Notes: generated by a model from the sequence alone, not told the origin. Shown: positions 1 through 7,988, numbered from the stretch's first letter. The stretch: DNA of 54,728 nt from an uncultured Clostridia bacterium (GCA_944336125.1 CALVLA010000009.1:1-54728), one strand, 5' to 3'. Numbers and translations: made by a program.

Positions 1-57
1 CTTCAGCGCGGAAAGTACTTGGCTGGCGACGGCCCGGGAGGTTAAGACGCTGCCGCT
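1..57 (+). rRNA. rrf: 5S rRNA, 3' end (partial)
   Basis: The first ~57 bases match the 3' half of bacterial 5S rRNA: the CUUCAGCGC block, then a short variable hairpin, then the AAGACGCUGCCGC end that pairs with the 5' end. The 5' part lies outside the window. A terminator follows directly, so this is the end of an rRNA operon read left to right. The exact 3' end is uncertain by a few bases. Confidence 0.85.
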
Positions 58-64
58 TCCATTA

Positions 65-94
65 AAGCGATTAGGTTTTCCTAATCGCTTTTTT
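65..94 (+). terminator. rRNA operon terminator
   Basis: An 11-bp perfect stem (AAGCGATTAGG with CCTAATCGCTT) with a short loop is followed by a T-run. It closes the 5S rRNA transcript. Confidence 0.9.
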
Positions 95-204
95 CTTTTG
101 ATTTTGGGTGTGGGGGGATTGAGTGTGTGGAGGAATTTGAAGGCACCCCTTACCCTTTCTGATTTTGCCTGAAAAACAGTCTTTTCTTTTTGATTAATTG
201 TTGC

Positions 205-210
205 TATAAT
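205..210 (+). promoter_or_regulatory. extended -10 box abutting the start codon
   Basis: TGC-TATAAT (202-210) is an extended -10 with exactly six bases between it and the ATG at 217, so the predicted first transcribed base is the A of the start codon. No ribosome site is present, which suggests a leaderless mRNA. No convincing -35 was found. Confidence 0.55.
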
Positions 211-216
211 GTTCTT

Positions 217-726
217 ATGAAACAAAAAACCGATTGCGGCGCTGAAAATACGGCAATAATTTTGGATTGCGTAAGAAGACAGCACGAAAATACCGTGGAA
301 AGGAACAATCATCTCGATTCAAAGATAAGCAACCTTTATCTGATAATACTTGCTATTGTTCCTATCTGCGCAAATTTTTTCGACAAGGACAGTTTGCTTA
401 ACTCCGGCATTCTTTTTTACAAAATCCTTGTCGCGCTGTTTTTCGCATGCGTACTTGTCGCGTGGATTATCCTTTTGAAGGGCAGCCTTCACAAAAAATA
501 TATTTACCGTTTCGGTATAAAGGATTATCAGGACAAGGATTTGGATTTTTACCGCAATATGTCAGCCGAAGAAATGAATTTGTCTTTGATTAAGCATTAC
601 TCGGAGGCAATCAGCAAAAATTCCGAACTGATTAAATACAAAGTAAAAATTGTCAAAAAAACGCAGTGCTGCCTTTTTGCCGCTATCGTGCTGCTGCTGG
701 TAATTTTAATCGGTATGATTTTTTAA
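217..726 (+). CDS. small membrane protein with 2+1 transmembrane helices
   Basis: 169-residue protein of unknown function. The N-terminal ~40 residues are a polar helix (HENTVERNNHLDSKISN). Two transmembrane helices follow at about 38-55 and 68-90, then a ~55-residue charged cytosolic stretch and a final transmembrane helix at the very C-terminus. This layout, with an N-terminal amphipathic helix, a hairpin of membrane helices and a C-terminal tail helix, resembles SLATT or PycTM-like effector proteins. That is a topological resemblance only, and no cyclase or other partner lies next to it. I chose the ATG at 217 over the in-frame TTG at 190 because a consensus -10 box sits between them. It is followed by a 23-codon ORF. 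Confidence 0.7.
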   Translation: MKQKTDCGAENTAIILDCVRRQHENTVERNNHLDSKISNLYLIILAIVPICANFFDKDSLLNSGILFYKILVALFFACVLVAWIILLKGSLHKKYIYRFGIKDYQDKDLDFYRNMSAEEMNLSLIKHYSEAISKNSELIKYKVKIVKKTQCCLFAAIVLLLVILIGMIF

Positions 727-742
727 AGGGGAGGTATGATTT

Positions 743-814
743 ATGTTGAAAGATCTTTGGAAATCGTGGCTGTCCGAAGGACCTGAACCTGAAATCGATG
801 CTCCTCCGCTTTAA
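743..814 (+). CDS. 23-residue small protein
   Basis: A strong ribosome site, GGGGAGG at 728-734, precedes the ATG at 743 with ideal spacing. The peptide begins MLKDLWKSWLSE, has a Trp-rich amphipathic N-terminus and an acidic, Pro-rich C-terminus, and ends just before a perfect terminator. The site of the upstream ATG at 736 is too close to the ribosome site. It lies 16 bases after the membrane protein gene and is probably cotranscribed with it. Function unknown; the ribosome site and terminator are the main support. Confidence 0.5.
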   Translation: MLKDLWKSWLSEGPEPEIDAPPL

Positions 815-824
815 TCATGATGTT

Positions 825-854
825 AATTCCGCCTTACTAAGGCGGAATTTTTTT
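825..854 (+). terminator. terminator
   Basis: An 11-bp perfect stem (AATTCCGCCTT with AAGGCGGAATT, loop ACT) is followed by seven Ts. It ends the transcript of the membrane protein and the small peptide. Confidence 0.9.
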
Positions 855-947
855 GTCCTTTTTTTCATATATCTTTTTCTGTACGGTCGGCGCCGAATTA
901 AAGTGTAAAAAATTTAACAATATTAGATAAAAATTTAACGAAATCTA

Positions 948-976
948 TTGACCTTTTACTTTAAAGGTAATACAAT
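948..976 (+). promoter_or_regulatory. promoter of the alcohol dehydrogenase gene
   Basis: TTGACC at 948, 17-bp spacer, TACAAT at 971. The spacer contains a near-palindrome centred on TTTAAA (TTACTTTAAAGGTAA), a possible regulator site. The ribosome site AAGGAG lies just before the ATG at 1032. Confidence 0.7.
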
Positions 977-1031
977 GGTGTCGGTCGGAAGACAGACCTA
1001 AAAAAACAAATTATTTTTAAGGAGTGTATTT

Positions 1032-2249
1032 ATGGCAAGGTTTACGATACCGAGAGATTTGTATCACGGAAAAGGGGCTTTGGAGGCGCTTAAAACTCTC
1101 AAAGGCAAAAGAGCGGTCATTTGCGTAGGCGGCGGTTCGATGAAGAAATTCGGTTTTCTCGACAGAGCGGAAGCTTATCTTAAAGAGGCCGGCATGGAAG
1201 TCAGGCTTATTGAGGGCATAGAGCCCGATCCTTCCGTTGAAACGGTTATGCGCGGTGCGAAAGAAATGCTTGAGTTTAAACCCGACTGGATTGTGGCTAT
1301 GGGCGGAGGATCGCCTATCGACGCGGCAAAAGCAATGTGGATTAAATACGAGTATCCTGACATAACTTTCGAAGAAATGTGCAAAATTTTCGGTATCCCG
1401 GAACTTAGGAAAAAAGCTAAATTCTGCGCTATTCCTTCCACATCGGGAACGGCTACCGAAGTTACCGCTTTTTCGATAATTACCGATTACCAAAAGGGAA
1501 TCAAGTATCCTATAGCAGACTTTGAAATTACGCCTGACGTGGCAATCGTCGATCCTGACCTTGCCGAAACAATGCCTCAAAAGCTTGTTGCTCACACGGG
1601 TATGGACGCTATTACTCACGCGGTTGAGGCTTACGTTTCGACGGCAAACAACGACTACACCGATCCTATGGCTATTTTTGCCATTAAAATGATTCAAAAG
1701 GATCTTGTCCCTTCATACAACGGCGATATGTCAAAACGCGGACCTATGCACAACGCGCAGTGTCTTGCGGGAATGGCGTTTTCAAACGCGCTGCTCGGCA
1801 TCGTTCACTCCATGGCTCACAAAACAGGCGCGGCCTTTGCCGACTTCGGCGCACACATCATCCACGGCGCCGCAAACGCTATGTATCTGCCTAAGGTCAT
1901 AGCTTTCAACGCAAAAGATCCTACCGCTAAAAAACGCTACGGCGAAATCGCCGATTACATGGGACTTGGCGGAAGCAACGACGACGAAAAAGTTTCGCTT
2001 CTCATCAAGTATCTGCGCGGTATGTGCGACGACCTTAAAATTCCGCACTGCATTAAAAATTACGGAGCGGACAGCTATCCTTGCGAGCAGGGCTTCGTTC
2101 CTGAAGACGTATTCCTCAACAGGCTTCACGACATTGCAGTAAACGCAATCGGCGACGCTTGCACAGGGTCCAACCCGAGACAGCCTTCGGTTGAGGAAAT
2201 GGAAAAATTGCTTAAATGCTGTTATTACGACACCGAAGTCGATTTTTAA
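1032..2249 (+). CDS. iron-containing alcohol dehydrogenase
   Basis: 405-residue group III alcohol dehydrogenase, the family of butanol and 1,3-propanediol dehydrogenases, interconverting alcohols and aldehydes with NAD(P)H. The Rossmann-type N-terminal domain carries the GGGS nucleotide motif (about residues 91-94, VAMGGGSPIDAAK). The helical C-terminal domain carries the metal site: D192 and H196 in GMDAITHAVEA, H259 in VHSMAH and H278 in HIIHG. Length is close to the family norm. It has its own promoter and a terminator shared with the convergent MerR gene, so it is monocistronic. Substrate cannot be read from sequence; a role in fermentative redox balance is inferred. Confidence 0.93.
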   Translation: MARFTIPRDLYHGKGALEALKTLKGKRAVICVGGGSMKKFGFLDRAEAYLKEAGMEVRLIEGIEPDPSVETVMRGAKEMLEFKPDWIVAMGGGSPIDAAKAMWIKYEYPDITFEEMCKIFGIPELRKKAKFCAIPSTSGTATEVTAFSIITDYQKGIKYPIADFEITPDVAIVDPDLAETMPQKLVAHTGMDAITHAVEAYVSTANNDYTDPMAIFAIKMIQKDLVPSYNGDMSKRGPMHNAQCLAGMAFSNALLGIVHSMAHKTGAAFADFGAHIIHGAANAMYLPKVIAFNAKDPTAKKRYGEIADYMGLGGSNDDEKVSLLIKYLRGMCDDLKIPHCIKNYGADSYPCEQGFVPEDVFLNRLHDIAVNAIGDACTGSNPRQPSVEEMEKLLKCCYYDTEVDF

Positions 2250-2257
2250 GATAAATA

Positions 2258-2282
2258 AAAAACGCGGCATATGCCGCGTTTT
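2258..2282. terminator. bidirectional terminator
   Basis: The perfect palindrome AAAACGCGGCAT/ATGCCGCGTTTT lies between two convergent genes, with A- and T-runs suited to both directions. Confidence 0.85.
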
Positions 2283-3072
2283 AATTTTGTAAATAAACTT
2301 GCAGTTCATAGCACCATTTTAACAATCCTGTCAAGTTGATAATAGCTATTTGTGTTTGTGGAAAAGGTTTGTTTTCCGAAATAAATGCCTGTTTAAGCTG
2401 TTTGAGCGCTTGCTCGATATTTTCCTGCCTGCATACGCAGCATAGGTATTCTCCTTCGGGAGCAACCGTTATTTGGCTGTAATGGTCATTATATCGTTTG
2501 CACTCGGCTAGCCAAAATTGTTTTTGGCTTTTCAGATAAACTCCTGCAAAATCTGTAAATTCAAAGTCATTTGCATCATTTTCGGAAATTTCGGCAAATA
2601 TGTTTTTATGAAAATTCCATAGGCTTTGCTTGTCGGCAACACCTTCGTTTTTTGTAACAAAAAAAACTCTTTTGTCAAATCTCTTTTTAACTATGCGCAT
2701 TTCTTCAAGTATGCTTTGCTTTCCGTTCAAATCGTCGTAAAGTTTTTTTACCTCATCGATTTTGTTTACGATTTTTTCCAGCTGAAATATTTTTTCTTTT
2801 GTGTGGACGATGGCTTTTTCCAGTAAATTTACGACTTCTTTCAAGTTTTCGCTTTCTATCAAAAGTTTGATTTCATTAAGAGACATGTCCATTCTCTTTA
2901 ACAGTTCCACGGTTTTTAAAACAACAACGTCTTCGTCGGTATAATATCGGTAAGAAGTGCTTTCGTCTGTTTTAGACGGTTTAACCAAATTTATTCTGTC
3001 GTAATGCCTTAAAGTTTCGCTTGTCAGTCCGCTTAATTCGGCGGCTTTGCTTATGTTGTAAAATTTTTTCAT
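2281..3072 (-). CDS. MerR-family transcriptional regulator
   Basis: 263 residues. The N-terminal winged helix is typical MerR (ISKAAELSGLTSETLRHYDRI, then the YRYYTDED wing), followed by a ~45-residue coiled-coil dimerisation helix. A C-terminal domain of about 150 residues resembles GyrI-like ligand-binding domains, suggesting a BmrR-type sensor of small hydrophobic compounds. It is divergent from the DUF4097 lipoprotein gene, and a 21-bp perfect dyad sits between them, a likely operator for both. The ligand is unknown. Confidence 0.9.
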   Translation of the reverse strand: MKKFYNISKAAELSGLTSETLRHYDRINLVKPSKTDESTSYRYYTDEDVVVLKTVELLKRMDMSLNEIKLLIESENLKEVVNLLEKAIVHTKEKIFQLEKIVNKIDEVKKLYDDLNGKQSILEEMRIVKKRFDKRVFFVTKNEGVADKQSLWNFHKNIFAEISENDANDFEFTDFAGVYLKSQKQFWLAECKRYNDHYSQITVAPEGEYLCCVCRQENIEQALKQLKQAFISENKPFPQTQIAIINLTGLLKWCYELQVYLQN

Positions 3073-3092
3073 AAAGTATCCTTTTTTGCTTT

Positions 3093-3113
3093 ACTTTTGT
3101 GTAACACAAAAGT
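3093..3113. promoter_or_regulatory. MerR-type operator (21-bp dyad)
   Basis: ACTTTTGTGT and ACACAAAAGT are perfect inverted repeats around one central A. Rightward, the dyad lies between a poor -35 (CTTTAC, 3090-3095) and a -10 (TACAAT, 3115-3120) separated by 19 bp, the over-long spacing typical of MerR-activated promoters. This predicts activation of the lipoprotein gene by the divergent regulator. Confidence 0.65.
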
Positions 3114-3166
3114 TTACAATAATTTTACCTTAAAAAAACGGTTAAGTAAATATTGGGAGGATAATT

Positions 3167-3811
3167 ATGAAAAAACTTTTTTCGTTATGCTGGATTTTTG
3201 TCGTTTTCGCTTTTTCTCTTACGGGCTGTTCTTCGCCGAGCTACTTTGAAAAACATTTTGAGGCAAATGAAGCGGTGCATGAAATTGTTGTTTCAGCCAT
3301 TGACAGGCAAATTTCGTTTTGCTCCTATGACGGTGAAACCGTGAAAATAGATTATTATGAAAACGACACGGAATTTTATGAAATTTCGGAAAATAACGGT
3401 ATTTTAAAAATGACAATGAAAACAGACAAACAGCCGGGAGATTACGTGGGGCTGTCCGCGCCAAAAGAAAAGCGAGTCATCAACGTTTATTTGCCAAAAA
3501 GAAGTTTGTTGAAAATCGAAGCGGCGACAACAAACGAGGATATTATTTTTGATTTCGAGTATGGTGTTGAAAATTGTATTCTGACAGACAACAACGGCGA
3601 CATTCTGCTTGAAAAAGTCAATGTTTTAAAATCGCTCGAACTGACAACTAAAAACGGAGGAATTTCAGGGGAGATTGCAGACGGCATTGAAAACTACAAT
3701 ATAAAAATAGATTTGAAAAAAGGACATTCAAATATTTCGGAAAGAACCGGTGGTTTTAAAAATTTCGGCTTGTCGGTAAACAACGGAGACATAAACTTAA
3801 AATTTAACTGA
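3167..3811 (+). CDS. DUF4097-type lipoprotein
   Basis: 214-residue secreted lipoprotein. The N-terminus has a basic start, a hydrophobic core and the lipobox LTGC (Cys at about 21), so it should be anchored to the outer face of the membrane. The rest is beta-rich with repeated short strands and N/D-G turns (TDNNGDILLE, TTKNGGISGE, VNNGDINLKFN), typical of the DUF4097 putative-adhesin fold. The start has the strong site GGGAGG. It is divergent from the MerR regulator and probably controlled by it, which suggests an envelope-stress or toxic-compound response rather than adhesion; that role is inference. Confidence 0.8.
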   Translation: MKKLFSLCWIFVVFAFSLTGCSSPSYFEKHFEANEAVHEIVVSAIDRQISFCSYDGETVKIDYYENDTEFYEISENNGILKMTMKTDKQPGDYVGLSAPKEKRVINVYLPKRSLLKIEAATTNEDIIFDFEYGVENCILTDNNGDILLEKVNVLKSLELTTKNGGISGEIADGIENYNIKIDLKKGHSNISERTGGFKNFGLSVNNGDINLKFN

Positions 3812-3845
3812 TAAAAAAAGGCGAAAACCAAACGGTTTTCGCCTT
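3812..3845. terminator. terminator between convergent genes
   Basis: A 12-bp perfect stem (AAGGCGAAAACC with GGTTTTCGCCTT). The T-run is on the minus-strand side, so it best terminates the Lys/Ser-rich small gene and may also stop the lipoprotein transcript. Confidence 0.8.
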
Positions 3846-3859
3846 AAAAACTTATCTTT

Positions 3860-4042
3860 TTATTTGCAGTTCTTTGCGGAATTGCTTTTGTCAGATACGT
3901 TTTTTGCAGCTTTGCTCTTGCTTTGGCTGTCTTTTGTCGAGCAGTCTTTTGCTGCTGACGACTTTCTGTTCTGAGCAGAATCCTTCATGTTTTGCGAGTT
4001 GCTTTTTGCGTTTTTAGCGCCGGTTGCTTTTTTGTTTTCCAT
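3860..4042 (-). CDS. Lys/Ser/Asn-rich low-complexity small protein
   Basis: 60 residues made almost only of K, S, N, A, D and Q, with two Cys (KDC and the C-terminal NCK) and no hydrophobic core, so it should be disordered and basic. A consensus AGGAGG site precedes the ATG, and a terminator follows, so it is a real, well-expressed unit. Such compositions are seen in small nucleic-acid-binding or spore-associated proteins of Clostridia, but no known SASP motif is present. Function unknown. Confidence 0.6.
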   Translation of the reverse strand: MENKKATGAKNAKSNSQNMKDSAQNRKSSAAKDCSTKDSQSKSKAAKNVSDKSNSAKNCK

Positions 4043-4131
4043 AATGAAATTTTTTCCTCCTTGGTAACATTATTGTTTGCCAAATTGAAAAATTTATACC
4101 GTCAATATTATTTTTGTTGTAAAATAATTGT

Positions 4132-4422
4132 ATGAAAAAAATCGTAAACGGCGAAGAGATTTTTGCTCTTTTTGAAGACAGTTTTATACGCACCGAAAAG
4201 ATACTTTCTCACGGCAACGCAAGTCCCGAAAATTTTTGGTATTGCCAAAACGAAGGGGAGTGGGTTTCGTTAATTGAAGGGAAAGCAGAACTTGAATTTT
4301 CAAAGGGCAAAAAAATTTTGTGCAAGGGTGAAAATATGTACATACCGCCATACTTGAAACACCGCGTTTCATGGGTGTCGGATGACGCCGTGTGGTACTG
4401 CGTTTTTATTAAAAAGCAATAG
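4132..4422 (+). CDS. cupin-domain protein
   Basis: 96-residue single-domain cupin. The central part reads WVSLIEGKAELEF, then GENMYIPPYLKHRV, matching the second half of the cupin barrel with one conserved His (KHRV); several canonical metal ligands (HxH) are not present, so metal binding is uncertain. No ribosome site precedes the ATG; instead TAAAAT (4120-4125) ends six bases before it, suggesting a leaderless mRNA. Ligand unknown; it may bind a small molecule or be a signalling cupin. Confidence 0.75.
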   Translation: MKKIVNGEEIFALFEDSFIRTEKILSHGNASPENFWYCQNEGEWVSLIEGKAELEFSKGKKILCKGENMYIPPYLKHRVSWVSDDAVWYCVFIKKQ

Positions 4423-4525
4423 TATCTCTCACATTAACTTTACCATGCAATGCAAGTTGTTTTTTGGCACACAAGCATTAAAATTGTCTTTTTGTGTCGT
4501 ATTCATAGTAGACAAGTGAATTTAA

Positions 4526-4560
4526 AAGCCCCCGTTACATATGTGACAGGGACTTTTTTG
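4526..4560 (+). terminator. probable terminator after the cupin gene
   Basis: An imperfect stem (GCCCCCGTTACATA with TATGTGACAGGGAC) is followed by a T-run. The preceding ~100 bases hold nothing recognisable. Confidence 0.6.
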
Positions 4561-4598
4561 TCAATCGGGATTGAATTTATCGGTGTTTAACAATCTAA

Positions 4599-4994
4599 TC
4601 AGCAGAAGCGCCACCTTGCAATGTTTTCAATTAGGGTTTCAGGCAATTCTTTTTCATAAGGGAAATATATCGCGTTTTTCACGGTTTGAAATTCCTGCAA
4701 TTCAGGTGCAAATTTTTTAATGGCTTGTGCGCCGACATAAAAACTTATGTGCTTTTTGCAGGCGGAAAAGGAAAGTGTTTTTCCGTTTCTTTCATAATAG
4801 GGCATGCTCCAAAGTATACGCTCGTTTATGTCGGAAAGGCTGTTTTTTAGTATGCTTGCCATTTGTGTAAAAACGATTTTGTTTTCGGCAGGTTGCGATT
4901 GAATATAATCCTGCACTGTTTCGGGAGCTTTTCCGCAATAATGCGCCTGATTTTTTTTGGCAAATTCTCTCCCGCATTTTTGGCAAACCCACAT
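4599..4994 (-). CDS. DUF1801-like protein with N-terminal zinc ribbon
   Basis: 131 residues starting MWVCQKCGREF. The first ~25 residues form a zinc-ribbon-like element (CQKCGREFAKKNQAHYCGK). The remainder matches the DUF1801/YdhG fold: a helical start with IQSQP, then ILWSMPYYERNGKT, and KKHISFYVG and YFPYEKELP strands ending in the typical ARWR. The start is set by the ribosome site GGAGGG just upstream; the longer frame to 5033 lacks one. Members are small proteins of unclear, possibly iron-related, function. Confidence 0.8.
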   Translation of the reverse strand: MWVCQKCGREFAKKNQAHYCGKAPETVQDYIQSQPAENKIVFTQMASILKNSLSDINERILWSMPYYERNGKTLSFSACKKHISFYVGAQAIKKFAPELQEFQTVKNAIYFPYEKELPETLIENIARWRFC

Positions 4995-5068
4995 GTTTTT
5001 TCCCTCCGATTTTTTAAGCGACGAGGGTATCAAACAGTCCGCAATCGCCTGAATATCCTAAATATAAT

Positions 5069-5142
5069 AACAGACACAGAAGCATAAAAGCAACTGTGTC
5101 TGTTGATTGTTTTTTAACCGCAGCACTTTGCCGAGGTTTTTT
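5069..5142. terminator. tandem hairpins downstream of the permease gene
   Basis: A perfect 11-bp inverted repeat (AACAGACACAG with CTGTGTCTGTT, 5069-5104) and a weaker hairpin (AACCGCAGC with the GCCGAGGTT side, 5118-5140) lie between the 3' end of the permease and the DUF1801 gene. T-runs are clearest on the plus strand, so they may also act as an insulator or RNA-stability element. Confidence 0.55.
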
Positions 5143-5149
5143 TTAAATT

Positions 5150-6565
5150 TTAAAATACGTATACAGGGTAAGTTCCGGTAAACACCAAAGCAAATCTGAT
5201 TGCAAACAAAATTGCGATGATTGTGATTACGATATCCTGTTTGCTGTATTTGCCTGTGCAAAGGGTGATGATGACGTATGCGATTGCTCCGATACCGATA
5301 CCGTTTGCGATTGAGTAAGTCAAAGGCATCATGATAAGGGTAAGGAAAGCAGGTACTGCAGAACGCATATCGCTCATGTCAACTTTCGAGAAGTTTTTGA
5401 GCATCAATACGCCTACGAAAACAAGGGCAGGAGCCGTTGCCTGTGAAGGAATGATGCTTGCGATAGGGCTGAGGAAAAGGCACACAACAAAGCAGAGGGA
5501 AGTCACCAAGCTGGTAAGACCTGTTCTGCCGCCTGCCGCAACGCCTGCGCTGGATTCGACGAAAGTAGTGATGGTGGAAGTGCCGAGAACCGAACCTGTG
5601 AGGGTTGCGATTGAGTCGCAAAGCATTGCTTTGTTCATTCTGATAGGGTCGCCGTTTTCGTCCAACATGTTTGCTTCGGCAGCTGCACCGTAAAGAGTAC
5701 CTACGGTGTCGAACATGTCAACCAGACAGAAGGTAATGATAAGCAGAATTGCACTAAATACGCCGCCTATATATTCTGCGGAGAATGCGTTGGTCCAGCT
5801 TTCAGGTTTGAAGATTGCAGTGATACCGATTTCGCCGAAATCTTTGAAAGTTTCACCGATAGGGGTAGGATCCCATACAGGTGCGGTTGCGGTAAACAAA
5901 TAGTAGAATACCGTAGTAGCAAGGATACCCAGTATAATGCTACCTTTTACGTTGAATTTGTTGAGAATAGCTATAATGAGAATTCCCAAAAATGCGGCGA
6001 GCGCAGGTCCTGCTATGCTCCAATCGGTAAGGTTTGCAAGAGAAACCAAAGTGTAACGGTCTGCAACGATTATGCCTGCGGCTTTGAAGCCCAAAAGCGC
6101 GATAAACAATCCGATGCCGGCAGGTATGGATTTTTTGAGGCACTCAGGAAGTGCAGTCGCGATTTTGTGACGAAGTCCCGTAGCAGACAGGATGATGAAC
6201 ACAAGTCCCGAAAGGAAAATGATGACGAGACCCGCCTGATATCCTTCGACAGGGTCGACGCCTGCGTTCATTGCCGTAAGCACGAAGCATACGAAGAAGA
6301 ACGAGTTAAGTCCCATTCCCGCAGCCTGCGCAAAAGGCAGTTTAGCCAAAAATGCCATCAACAATGTGCCTGCCACCGCTGCGATAATGCTTCCTACGAA
6401 TACCGCGTTCCAAATAGGGCCTTCGGTGGCTCCCGAAATTTGTCCAGGGTTGACAAGCACGATATAGCACATGGCAAAAAACGTAGTCAATCCGGCAACT
6501 ATTTCGGTTTTGATTGTTGAGCCGCTTTCAGAAATCCTGAAAGTCTTTTCCAACAAGTTTTTCAT
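5150..6565 (-). CDS. AzgA-type purine permease (NCS2 family)
   Basis: 471-residue polytopic membrane protein of the AzgA branch of NCS2 transporters (PbuG/PbuO relatives), importing guanine, hypoxanthine or adenine with a cation. Hallmarks are the N-terminal TIKTEIVAGLTTFFAMCYIV, the AAGMGLNSFF segment, the LVDMFDTVGTLYGAA segment and the SSAGVAAGGRTGLTS loop near residue 330. Length is normal. It lies 88 bases after a purine-type phosphoribosyltransferase gene on the same strand, with a hairpin between them, giving a salvage pair: import then conversion to the nucleotide. Which purine is preferred cannot be told. Confidence 0.92.
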   Translation of the reverse strand: MKNLLEKTFRISESGSTIKTEIVAGLTTFFAMCYIVLVNPGQISGATEGPIWNAVFVGSIIAAVAGTLLMAFLAKLPFAQAAGMGLNSFFFVCFVLTAMNAGVDPVEGYQAGLVIIFLSGLVFIILSATGLRHKIATALPECLKKSIPAGIGLFIALLGFKAAGIIVADRYTLVSLANLTDWSIAGPALAAFLGILIIAILNKFNVKGSIILGILATTVFYYLFTATAPVWDPTPIGETFKDFGEIGITAIFKPESWTNAFSAEYIGGVFSAILLIITFCLVDMFDTVGTLYGAAAEANMLDENGDPIRMNKAMLCDSIATLTGSVLGTSTITTFVESSAGVAAGGRTGLTSLVTSLCFVVCLFLSPIASIIPSQATAPALVFVGVLMLKNFSKVDMSDMRSAVPAFLTLIMMPLTYSIANGIGIGAIAYVIITLCTGKYSKQDIVITIIAILFAIRFALVFTGTYPVYVF

Positions 6566-6616
6566 AGTTATTCCTCCGATGTATATTTGTTTTTACTCCT
6601 TTTTCTCCTCAAAAAA

Positions 6617-6645
6617 ACAAAAAATCACCGATTTTGTCAGTGATT
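6617..6645 (-). terminator. terminator or attenuator between phosphoribosyltransferase and permease
   Basis: On the minus strand AAATCACTGA pairs with TCGGTGATTT, followed by T residues. It would reduce transcription into the permease unless a further promoter exists in the short gap. Confidence 0.7.
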
Positions 6646-6653
6646 TATTTATA

Positions 6654-7196
6654 TTACAGCAAAGGGATGGTTGCAAGATATTCGATGCCTTCAATGTCCG
6701 TGGAATCGCCTTCGGCAAGTACAAACGCTTTTCTGCATGCTTTGCCGCCCGCAAGCTTGACTATCTCTTCCAGACCGCGCAAACTGTGACCCGTCGATAC
6801 GACGTCGTCGATGATGGCGACTTTTTTGCCTTCAAGCAGTTTTGCGTCGGCGTGCGAAAGATAAAGCTTTTGCTCTTTGCCCGTGGTAATGGACGCGTCG
6901 ATGGTCACTTCAAGTCCGTCCTGCATATAAAGCTTTTTGCTTTTCCTGGCAACCGCATAGTAGTCCTGATTTAAGTTGCGCGCAACGCAGTGCGTCAGCT
7001 GCAAACCTTTGGACTCGGCGGTAATGAGTACGTCACAGTCGCTCACGAGTTTGGCAAGTTCCTTCGCACAGTGCTCGGTGAGTTTTTGGTTGCCGTGCAA
7101 GTTGAAAAACGCGATGTTTGCGCCGTTTGCCAGCTGCATGATAGGCAGTTCGGCTTTGTAACCTTTAATATCTACAGTCCAAAATTTATCTGTCAT
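6654..7196 (-). CDS. phosphoribosyltransferase (adenine/xanthine type)
   Basis: 180 residues with the PRPP-binding motif VAIIDDVVSTGHS near residue 125 and the LITAESKGLQL segment of type I phosphoribosyltransferases. Together with ARKSKKLYM this resembles adenine and xanthine phosphoribosyltransferase-like proteins, which convert a free base plus PRPP into a nucleoside monophosphate. The start MTDKFW is chosen because GGGGAG lies just upstream; the longer frame begins within it. Next to the AzgA permease it makes a purine-salvage unit. Adenine is the likeliest base but xanthine or guanine is possible. Confidence 0.88.
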   Translation of the reverse strand: MTDKFWTVDIKGYKAELPIMQLANGANIAFFNLHGNQKLTEHCAKELAKLVSDCDVLITAESKGLQLTHCVARNLNQDYYAVARKSKKLYMQDGLEVTIDASITTGKEQKLYLSHADAKLLEGKKVAIIDDVVSTGHSLRGLEEIVKLAGGKACRKAFVLAEGDSTDIEGIEYLATIPLL

Positions 7197-7274
7197 ATTT
7201 CTCCCCACAACACCGCAAGTTTACCATAAATATCAAAAAATAACAATTATTTACTCAATTAATTAAAATTTTGC

Positions 7275-7988
7275 TTAAAGCTTTGAAAAAATACTTCCCA
7301 GACTTTCATGAAAAACAAGGTCGGCATTTTTGTCGTACTGCGTCATTTCCCTGTTTATCAAAATGAGTTTTTCGCCGCGGAAATAGTCGATAAGTCCTGC
7401 GGCAGGGTATACCGCGAGTGAAGTTCCGCCTACTATCAAAACTTCGGCTTCGGATATCGCTATTATGGATTTTTCCAATACCTTTTCGTCAAGGCACTCG
7501 CCGTAAAGCACAACGTCGGGTTTGATTGTTCCGCCGCAGCGGCATTTTGGCACACCTTTGCTTTCCAAAATGTCTTCCATGGGGTATGCTTCGCCGCATT
7601 TCATGCAATGGTTTTTGTAAACCGTTCCGTGAAGGTTCAAAACGTTTTTGCTTCCTGCCATTTCATGCAGACCGTCTATGTTTTGCGTAATGACGCATCT
7701 GAGTTTTCCCAACTTTTCGAGAGCGGCAAGCTTTTTGTGGGTTACGTTTGGTTTTGCCCACGGAACAAGCATTTTGTCGCGATAAAACTCAAAAAATTCC
7801 TCTGTGTGAGTCATGAAAAAATCATGGCTCAAAATATACTCGGGAGGGTACTTGTACTTTTGGTTGTACAGTCCGTCTGGAGAACGAAAATCGGGAATGT
7901 TACTTTCGGTAGATACACCCGCTCCGCCGAAAAAAACTATGTTGTTTGAATTTTCGACAACCGAAATAAACTCACGCGTTTTGTCCAT
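7275..7988 (-). CDS. cobB: Sir2-family NAD-dependent protein deacylase
   Basis: 237-residue sirtuin that removes acyl groups from lysines using NAD+, giving O-acyl-ADP-ribose and nicotinamide. Visible landmarks: the NAD site GAGVSTESNIPDFRS (about residues 20-34), TQNIDGLHEMAG with the following catalytic His in LHGT, and the zinc-binding Cys set (CMKCGE, then CRCGG). The IVGGTSLAVYPAAGL strand binds the nicotinamide ribose. The start is set by GGGAGG eight bases before ATG 7988. It is transcribed divergently from the metallophosphatase gene. Confidence 0.94.
   Translation of the reverse strand: MDKTREFISVVENSNNIVFFGGAGVSTESNIPDFRSPDGLYNQKYKYPPEYILSHDFFMTHTEEFFEFYRDKMLVPWAKPNVTHKKLAALEKLGKLRCVITQNIDGLHEMAGSKNVLNLHGTVYKNHCMKCGEAYPMEDILESKGVPKCRCGGTIKPDVVLYGECLDEKVLEKSIIAISEAEVLIVGGTSLAVYPAAGLIDYFRGEKLILINREMTQYDKNADLVFHESLGSIFSKL

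Noticed and set aside
1..57. Considered as an SRP, tmRNA or riboswitch end
   Set aside because: The CUUCAGCGC and AAGACGCUGCCGC blocks and the following terminator fit a 5S rRNA 3' end best.
1017..1697. 226-residue ORF on the minus strand
   Set aside because: Shadow of the alcohol dehydrogenase gene on the opposite strand; no ribosome site or family match.
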